From contig JAUIRK010000969.1 of the NCBI GenBank assembly GCA_030549495.1, positions 186,001 through 250,000 on the forward strand: a stretch of 64,000 nt of DNA, in the 5' to 3' direction. How positions within the stretch are numbered: the first letter of the stretch is position 1; each line of letters opens with the position of its first letter. The translations under genes were made by a program, and so were the position numbers. Below are positions 56,130 through 64,000 of this stretch, one piece after another. This stretch comes from Nectonema munidae. Lineage: Eukaryota > Nematomorpha > Nectonematoida > Nectonematidae. The notes beneath the pieces are model-generated. The model was not told the origin of the DNA, made no database searches, and worked only from the letters and a program-made list of their open reading frames with translations.

Positions 56130-56545
56130 TTGACTTCTAAAAAGTTATCAAGCAGTAGCAAAGAAATGGAAGAAGATTTTGAACCTTGATCCACTTCAGA
56201 ACCTCACATTCCAATTCAAAACAAGCTAAATGATTTAATTAGAGATTTGGGTCTTACTAAGCTAAACTTCTTCTTCAAGACTTAAAGAATGAAATTTGTT
56301 AAGTGAAAACTGCAAGATATCTGTTTACCAAAAAAGACAAAAAATTTGAAATATTTTATAACGTACGTAATAATATTTGTTATTGTGAAGTTGTGATTCG
56401 ATTCTTCACTGCAATTGCTCTTGAACATAATTCTAAAGAATTGCGTTTGTTTCTAGATATCTCAACTAGGAGTCTTAAAGCAGTTTTGCTTCATAATGAA
56501 AACAAATATCCATCTATACCTCTTGCACATTCATTATATTAATTA
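56130..56545 (+). pseudogene. Second fragment of the 30108-type transposon-derived protein
   Basis: NKLNDLIRDLGLTK near 56225 and ELRLFLDISTRSLKAVLLHN near 56440-56500 match the DLVRDL and DWRLFIDSSKRSLKCVLLHN blocks of the copy at 30108-31670. Frames are broken and the family's C-terminal half is absent. Confidence 0.65.
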
Positions 56546-58739
56546 TAATTATAATTAATGATTTTGAAGGAGAGTTTGAAACGAAGTTCTTTACCCCATC
56601 TTTTATTTCAAATGAAAGTATAGAATTTTTGAGAGAAATTTTACAACGTGAAATTTTGCCAAATATTACACAGTAGAATGATTGTTGAATGTCAAACAAC
56701 ACATTCTTATGTAAAATTATGTTGAAGAAATCTCATATGATATTGATGACTGATGATGAATTAGATGATCACTAACATAAAATATGGCACCACAAAACGT
56801 AGTCATCTGTAGTGAAAAGAGAACACGTACAAGAACTTTCACTGCATTCACTCCAAATTTTATGATTATTAGGATTTTTAGGCTGAGTGATAGGAAATTT
56901 AAAATAAACAGAATGACTACATGTAGTCATTTTTCACTATTAGGGAATGTTGTTTTTTCTTTTATGTCACTAATATTTTAATTCAAACTGTCTATTTTCT
57001 CTAAATTTGGTTGTTTATTGTGTCATGCTTTCCCGGAGGGCGAACTCTATGTTAGAGCTTAAAAATGTCCTCATCATGTAGGTATTTTAATTATATCGCA
57101 CACAATCTTCGGAGATCTCAGTGTGTCATTGATTTCTCATACTTGAGGATTCAGTGCAGATTTTAATTGTTTGAATCTTTATTTAAGATTTGGAAAAAAG
57201 AAAAATAGAGAGATGGGCCTTGAAGAAATTTAAAGTACCCTGGGAAAAAAGAACAAAATGTGTAATTGGAGCAGTTTGAATTGAAAAGCGGATATAGCCT
57301 ATTTTTTACAGATTTCTTTTTTATCTCTATATCAAATGTACGAATTTATGATTTTTGTTAAAATTGATCTAAAATGATGCTTTTGATGTTTTCCAATTCG
57401 TGAAATAATTCTGGCTAATTTTTTTTTTGTAAAATTTAGAGAATAAAAACATTTTAAATTGTCGTTATTTTATTTTCTTTGATATTTTTATTTTAAAATA
57501 TACTTGCTTTACTCCACAAACACATATTTAGCAATTTTTCAAGAATAAAATGAACTATCGTTGGGAACGTAGTGTGTTAGAGTTCATCTTCTTTATTAGA
57601 ATTTATCATTTATTTTAAATTGGGATAAATCAAAAAAATTTAGTGTCTTATCTTCTATATATTCAAACTAACGACTTTTCCTACCCCTTTTACATTTATC
57701 ATTTGTGCTCTAATCCTTGTTTTTATACATAACAGGGGTCTATAAATTCCACATGATTCCCAAACCTTTTCTGAAATCCCTTGAATTAACCTTTTGCAAT
57801 AAAAAAATAATATTCATGTATCATTGTTAAATGAAATGTTATCTTTATAATAGACTCAACAGCGATTATTATTCCGACATCACTTAAAAAAGAGAAAGTT
57901 GATCCTTTTAACTATCTTTATGAACAAATGGACCTCCTAATACGGATATGGTGGTTGCAAAAAACCTTTCCAAAATTCCTGTCTAACGTTTCCTAACGTA
58001 AATGAACAACCCCATTCCCTCGCTCTCTATGGAGCTGCATGATAGTAAGACAGTTAATGGGGCTTAAGCCCATTCAAATTTTATAAAATATTTTAAACTT
58101 TCTCTTTTATGCAAAACACTAAACTTTTATTTTGTCAAGATAAAAATAAAAGTTTTAGCTTTATGAAATAGTTTTTTCTTTTCCAAAGCTTCTAATGCAT
58201 CTCTGACACTATTCTGATGAACAAGCCCTATTTTTATAAACGTAATTTATCTCTTTTCAAATCTTAAAGCCCCCCTCGCCTCCTCCAAAAAATAATAGAG
58301 CTACAGCTCTGATCCCAAGTATTGGTTCTTTAAATGCCAGTATTTTATAATTAAAAAATGGAAAGTGCATTTAAACTTCTTTATTCGTTGGTCTATGTCC
58401 TCCATGCTTCATCGATTTTGTATTGAATTTTATTCTTTCTCTTATTTAAATTTCGCATTCATTAATCTTATTAAAAGACATGCAAGCTGTGGAAACTTAA
58501 AGGAAAATATTCATGGCATATTTCTCAACCATTTCAAAAAGCGTTTTGGAAGAAATATTTAATAAGAATTATTTTGATATTCTGTTTGTGTATTTCATGT
58601 TCATCAATTCGTCTACAAGTTATACAATACATACATATAAATTTAAAATTGTGCTTGTTCATTTTTATTGATTTGTAGGTTGTAAATACTACTATTTTAC
58701 TGATAGGGATAAAATCAGTCAATTCTTCATATTGCAGTT
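56546..58739. other. No gene called
   Basis: AT-rich. The frame at 56784-56981 may be transposon debris. Nothing else looked coding on either strand. Confidence 0.3.
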
Positions 58740-59091
58740 TTAATTCACCATTCTTTCAATATGTTCATATCTCTCCATGCTTTTCATGTACGACGCCTTC
58801 ATTGGTTGCATAGATTTGTGTGTCTCTGCCATCACCACGCGCATATCTCCTGAAACCCTACGCTACTAAGTATGATGTAAAACGTAGCAGCACTCTTAAA
58901 TTTTCTTTTAAACTCACCAGTTTACACACTGCCAATCGATGAAGAGAGGAGTATTGAGATCCATAGAAAAATTGTTCTTCCATACTTTTATATTTTGTCA
59001 TACAAGCTTGATATCCTTTCACTTGCATTGTGCCTAGAACGAGTAAGGCTAAATTAACTCTGTATTTTTCATAAAATTCCCTTTTAATCAA
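58740..59091 (-). CDS. Candidate small secreted protein, two exons
   Basis: Exon 1, 59091-58918, starts ATG and encodes MIKREFYEKYR, a hydrophobic stretch VNLALLVLGTMQV, then KGYQACMTKYKSMEEQFFYG and HRLAVCKL. It ends at a strong donor, CTG^GTGAGT. A 55-base intron to TTAGTAG gives exon 2, 58862-58740, in phase: RRVSGDMRVVMAETHKSM, KASYMKSMERYEHIERMVN, TAA. The total is 98 residues with a plausible signal peptide (n-region 11 residues, h-region 13) and two cysteines after the likely cleavage site. Local GC is clearly higher than in the surroundings. The acceptor has a poor pyrimidine tract; a better-looking TTTCAG would bring an early stop. No family was recognised, so a chance reading or a transposon piece remains possible. 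Confidence 0.35.
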
Positions 59092-59289
59092 TTTCTTTGA
59101 AGTGGGATGGCAAAAATTTGTTGCAAAATGGAGTTAAATTTCACATTAAATTAAATGCCTCAAAATTAGGTTGTAAACTCTCTCTCTCTCTCTCATTGAT
59201 CAAAAACTGGCCCATCATAACCTTAGTCTGTGTGAAGATTTTCAATGATCATGTGAATTTTTCTTGTCCTTTCAGAATTTCAGTTAAAT

Positions 59290-59510
59290 GGTGTCACCAT
59301 TTCTAGTATTCTTCTTCCAAAAGGGTCCATTCCTTCTGTTCACGTGCCCAAATGATCTAAGTCTAGTTTTCCTGATTGTGCTTTTTATGCTATTAACTTT
59401 TCATTTCTTTAGCACACTAACTTTTCTTGTGCTACAACACGCCCACCTACAAATCTTCATTTCAAATACGTGCAGTTACCTTTCTTGCTTGTCTAGCGAG
59501 TTTCTACCCC
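59290..59510 (-). pseudogene. LINE C-terminal fragment (minus copy)
   Basis: The minus strand reads MKICRWACCSTRKVSVLKK then TIRKTRLRSFGHVNRRNGPF. This matches the common LINE end M..RW..G.TRKD.(I/V)...RLRWFGHV.RR. Confidence 0.6.
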
Positions 59511-59914
59511 CTCTATACCGCTATTTTTGAGATTTAAGTATTTCAGTTTATGCGTTTCTAATGTCAAAATACGTGTAGTACCTATGTATTCGTATGCACG
59601 TATATATGTGTGTATGTATGTCTAGATGTGTTTTTGTCAGGCGTATATTGATACAAATAAATAGAAAAGTTTGTTCAAGAATGTCAAAAAATTTATTTGC
59701 ATGTATGTACGATTGGGCCAGCACTAAACCTGACCTCAGCCCGAACACCAACTCTAATGCTCAAACTCTAGAATTTGTTTGAGCAATTGTCAACTATTAT
59801 GCAAATTAGGGAATAAATTTGAATAGTCAAAATTAGCTGTAGATTGTCTAACCTAACGCATATAGCAACGCTGATTAAACGAAAAAGCAAGAAAGGAGAC
59901 TAGACGTCTGTGGA

Positions 59915-60110
59915 ATGAAGGTGTGTAGGTTGGCGTTTGGTAATACAAGAAAAGATAGTGTGAAAAAACTAAAGAAGTGGTTGGATTGGATGAAAAAGTT
60001 TATGATATAGAGTAATGCTAAATAAGAAGAAGGGAAATGTTAAGAAATGGAAATAATTATCTGACACGGCGACTCTACATCAACGTGAAAGCAGCCAGAA
60101 GAAAAAGATA
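59915..60110 (+). pseudogene. LINE C-terminal fragment (plus copy)
   Basis: MKVCRLAFGNTRKDSVKKL is the same block as in the inverted copy at 59290-59510, and the DNA is visibly similar (GTAGGT.GGCGT, ACAAGAAAAG.TAGTGTG). The later part has decayed. Confidence 0.5.
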
Positions 60111-61926
60111 CTCTTTTTATATAAAAAACTAAAAAAATTCAAATGGTAAAAGTTTGGTAAAAAATCTAATTTTGATTGCTAAAAGTTTCTTTATTTTCCG
60201 ATGTCTTAGTACTACCTAAAATTAAATATCCTTAAAACTACTACAGATCAATGAAGTTTACATTTTTCCATTTAATAAAGAGATCTCAGTTACTAAAAGT
60301 CAAATTTGGAAATAAAACTAAATAAAATAAAAATTTATTTGAAAACTTATGAAACATATTTATTGATCAAATGAACAATATTCATGATATTTTTTCCAAA
60401 ATAAAGTTTTTTAAGGAAATGACATCTCTGAAAAACAACAAGGAAAATATATTTTAAAAACCGATTATTTAATTTAACGCCATCTAAATTTCTTTTTATA
60501 TATATTTAAAATGAGTGCTTATGTGTATCTTCATGAGTGGATAACGTGCTCTTTATTTATTCACATTTTCTAACAATAAAGGAAATATAGAATGCTCCGT
60601 CTAGTGTTTTATTTACTTGTATCTGTGAAAATCGAATAATTAATAGCTGTACAAAAAGGCATTGCTAATATTGTAGTTGATATTGACAATGCACGAATTC
60701 ATCATTATAAAAAGTTCGTTTATGAAAGAATATTGTTGTTAGGCACTCATTCACTAGTCAACAACAATTGAAAAAACGTTTTTCACTGATTACAATGAAT
60801 ATTATCAAAATTTGCTGTGTTATTTGAATAAGTCATTTAAATTTTTTTTCAAATAATATTGAAACATCTTCTTTTATCTAAAATTTTCCTAATTTTTTGT
60901 ATTTCTTCGTATTTATCCAAATTACTAGTCATCATGACGTAATCAAACACAACAACGTTGTAATAGCTCGAAAAACTGTGTATATTAATATTTATATGTT
61001 CTTTAAATATTTTTTTTATATTTAGACAATTTCTTTTGGTCATGTGATGAGTTAAAATTTGAAAACCAAATTTTGAAAAAGCAATCAACTCGAAGTGAAA
61101 ACAGAAGCATAAAGTAAAAAAAACTTAAAATTAAAATGCCTTTCATAAAGATCTATATTTATTTAAGAGTATGTAAAAACTTTATATAAAGATTCAAAAA
61201 TTTTACATCGAAGAAAAACGTAATTAAAAAAAAACTTTGTTATAATTGCAAAGTGTTAATTAGTTATGCAATTTACAGAATCTATTCAAACGAAAATTGC
61301 TAAAAATATTGAGGATTAAATTTAGATGTTTTTGTTTCACAAGTGGTTAAAAAATAAATGATTAACAAAATAAATGATGATAAGATACTTTGAATTAGCG
61401 CCCGCGGGCACTTAACTTTTCACAGCGAATTAAATACAATTTTCCTGTGCCATGGCTTACATTCTCTCTTGTACGCATACAACTCAATATTGATGACATC
61501 TTTCTCACGGTCAACAAATAATTAACTTCTTAACATCACACTGGCAGTAGACGAACTCTTTTATCTGATTGGATAAATATTTTTAGATAAATTTGTATTT
61601 TTAACCAATCAAATACGAGAAAATCGATTCAATTTATTTTGAACATTTCTTCAATAAATTTTAAATATTCAAATAAGCTACTCAAAAATCTAGGATTTGA
61701 TTAGCTAAAATTCAATCGTTTTCAACCATTCTCATATATCATATTTAATATATGGTGATAGCTAGAGCTTTTTATAAAATACAGATACTTATTGTTTAGC
61801 TGCACCCAAAAAAATTTTTTTATGAAAAAGTTTTAAAAAAATTTTATTATGAAAAGTTAAATAAAAAATTCATTATTAGTAATTATTAATAAAATTTTTG
61901 TAGTTATTCTTTATCTCCTTCTTGTC
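60111..61926. other. No gene called
   Basis: AT-rich sequence. A minus-strand ATG near 61500 (MSSILSCMRTREN) followed by GTAAGC could be a first exon, but no second exon was found. Confidence 0.25.
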
Positions 61927-61962
61927 TTAACCCTATTAGTGCTGGGGGCGTAAAACGCCCCC
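61927..61962 (+). mobile_element. Left end of a piggyBac-type element
   Basis: TTAA (61927-61930), then CCCTATTAGTGCT, then the perfect hairpin GGGGGCGTAAAACGCCCCC (61944-61962). It resembles the left ends at 659 and 23955. The right end must lie beyond the tandem array or outside the window. Confidence 0.5.
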
Positions 61963-62099
61963 CCCCCCTTGACTAAAAAATTAATTGTAGAAAATTGGGT
62001 GAATCATATCCCTTCAAATTTTGTGACTTTTCCTAAAATCGCTAGCTGCATCTTTTGAAACCATTTTCATGGTAGTTGAATGACCCCTTCATGTTCAAA

Positions 62100-64000
62100 A
62101 CTGTCAATCAAAATCAAAAATTAAAATTTTTCAGCAAAATTTTGACATTATCTGTACTTAACCTTATAACTTAGGATCTATATTATATAATACACTGAAA
62201 ATTTATAATTATCTACAGTTTGGAACGCATAACACTTTATATATTTAATTTTTTCAATAATCATGGCTACTTTTTAGAAAATGTCAATGAAAATTTTGAT
62301 TGATCAAAAATATATCTAATAAAATATACCTTTAAATTTTACATAAAATATATGTTTTTATACTAAATCGGTCATGCTGTTTTCATTTCTGGACTCATTT
62401 TTTACATTTAGGATTTGAAAATACCTATAAGTAGTAATCAAATTTGCGGTTTACTTCTGAAAATTGTCTCCAAAAACATTCCTTCACATTTTACATAAAA
62501 TATATGCGTTATACTAAATCGGCCATGATGGTTTCATTTCTGGACTCATTTTTTACGTTTAGGATGTGAAAATACCTATAAGTGTCAATCAAATTTACGG
62601 TTTACTTCTAAAAATTGTCTCCAAAACATTCATTCAAATTTTACAATGAAATATATGTGTTATACTAAATCGGCCATGCTGGTTTCATTTCTGGACTCAT
62701 TTTTTACGTTTAGGATGTGAAAATACCTATAAGTGTTAATCAAATTTGCGGTTTACTTCTAAAAATTTTCTCCAAAAACATTCATTCAAATTTTACAATG
62801 AAATATATGTTTTATACCAAATCAACCATGCTGTTTTCATTTCTGAACTCATTTTTCATATTTAGAGGTTTTAAAATATCAGTCAAAATTTGCGGTTTAC
62901 TTCAAAAAGCTATCTCCAAAAATATTCTCTCAATTTTACATGAAATATTTGTTTTTGTACCAAATCGATCGTGCTGTTTTCATTTTTGAACTCATTTTTT
63001 ACATTTAGGATTTGAAAATACCTATAAGTATAAATCAAATTTGCGGTTTACTTCTGAAAATTGTCTCCAAAAATATTCTCTTGAAATATATGTTTTTATA
63101 CCAAATCAATCATGCTGTTTCCATTTCTGAACTCATTTTTTACATTTAGGATGTGAAAATACCTATAAGTGTTAATCAAATTTGCGGTTTACTTCTAAAA
63201 TTGTCTACAAAAACATTCATTCAAATTTTACAATTAAATATATGTTTTTATACCAAATCAACCATGCTAGTTTCATTTATGGACTCAATTTTTGCAGTTT
63301 GAATTTGAAAATACATATAAGTATCAATTAAATTTGCGTTTAGTTCTAAAATTTGTTTTTATAGCAAATAGATCATGATGATTTCATTTCTGAACACAGT
63401 TTTCGCATTTAGAGGTTTTACTGTTAGTGTCAATCAAATTTGCAGTTTATGTCTGAAAACTATATCCCAAAATATTCTCTCTAATTTTACATGAAATATA
63501 TGTTTTTATACCAATTCGACCATGATAATTTTTATTTCTGAAATCATTTTTTGCATTTAGAGGTTTTAAATGTCTGAAAGTGTCAAACAAATTACGTCTA
63601 ATGTCTACAGAAATATTTTTGAAATTTAAATAAAATATCTGTTTTTATGCTAAATGGAAGATGCTGGTTTCATTTTTGGACTCACATTTGGCATTTATGG
63701 TTTTAAAATATCTGAAAGCTTGAATCAGATTTGCGGTTTACTTCTAGATACTGTCTTCAAAAATATTTACAAAAAAATAAAATATCTCTTTTATACCAAA
63801 TCGACTATGCTTATTTTATTTCTGTACTGGATTTTGGATAATACGGTTAAAAAATATCTCGAAGTGGCAATTGAATTAGTAATGTATGCCTGAAAATCAG
63901 TTCCGTAAAAAAATTTCAAAAAATGGCTGCATATTAGGTTTATAGTAAAAATTTACTTTTTTTTTTGTATATTTTGCCTTATAATACTTTCTACAATCAT
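62100..64000. repeat. Tandem array of about 150-bp units, runs off the window
   Basis: The anchor TAC(T/C)AAATCG..CATG recurs at 62361, 62512, 62663, 62815, 62958, 63099, 63251, 63362, 63509, 63648 and 63794. Steps are 151, 151, 152, 143, 141, 152, 111, 147, 139 and 146 bases. Each unit also has TTCATTTCTGGACTCATTTT and CAAATTTGCGGTTTACTTC. The first units are the most alike and later ones drift. There is no coding potential. Confidence 0.9.

Noticed and set aside
62100-64000. CRISPR-like array
   Set aside because: Units are about 150 bp without unique spacers, and the host is an animal; it is an ordinary satellite-type array.

Overview
This window is animal nuclear DNA. It is very AT-rich, has short introns with GT/AG borders, poly(A) signals instead of operons, and is packed with eukaryotic transposons (hAT, piggyBac, pogo/Tigger, Ty3/gypsy, R1-like, jockey-like and other LINEs, tRNA-derived SINEs, MITEs). 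The conserved genes are metazoan. The protein style and element mix fit an arthropod, possibly a copepod crustacean such as a sea louse; that last step is inference and not proven by anything in the window.

Ordinary genes. Five loci look like host genes. (1) Minus strand, 5878-2549: the first three coding exons of an SVOP-like (synaptic vesicle 2-related) MFS transporter; the rest lies off the left edge. (2) Plus, 32898-33551: a one-exon Gemin8 homologue (SMN complex). (3) Plus, 38275-40215: a one-exon SCFD1/Sly1 (Sec1/Munc18 protein for ER-Golgi SNAREs). (4) Plus, 45133-48539: a C1orf43 (NICE-3)-like gene in at least five small exons, its first exon not found. (5) Minus, 59091-58740: a candidate small secreted protein in two exons, with no recognised family. 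SVOP and C1orf43 are built from exons of 60-164 bases, so simple ORF scanning does not show them.

Mobile layer, left to right. 0.66-2.46 kb: a dead piggyBac with its ends. 2.9-5.4 kb: a jockey-like LINE and a composite repeat, both inside the SVOP intron. 6.5-7.2 and 9.6-12.4 kb: R1-like LINEs in opposite orientation. 8.3-9.3 kb: a SINE and a decayed OTU/Vertnin-like domain. 12.8-14.7 kb: two different hAT remnants and a LINE piece. 16.2-21.5 kb: TTAA MITE, long-TIR element, minisatellites and the composite repeat. 21.5-28.6 kb: a stack in which a hAT gene is split by a piggyBac at a TTAA, the piggyBac is split by a pogo-like element at a TA and swollen by a 312-base (AC)n tract, and a truncated gypsy element sits in the hAT 3' part. 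29-31.7 kb: another piggyBac piece and a transposon-derived protein relic. 34.4-37.2 kb: a MITE and a third composite copy carrying an empty MITE site. 48.6-52.0 kb: a hAT with a perfect 8-bp target duplication, just 3' of the C1orf43-like gene. 54.4-60.1 kb: LINE tails. 62.1-64.0 kb: a tandem array of about 150-bp units that begins near a piggyBac-type end and runs out of the window.

No prokaryotic-style system, CRISPR array, rRNA or convincing functional tRNA was seen. The most informative things are the hidden multi-exon genes, the nested transposon stack, the shared asymmetric hairpin layout of several piggyBac-type ends, and an internally documented pre-insertion site for one MITE.
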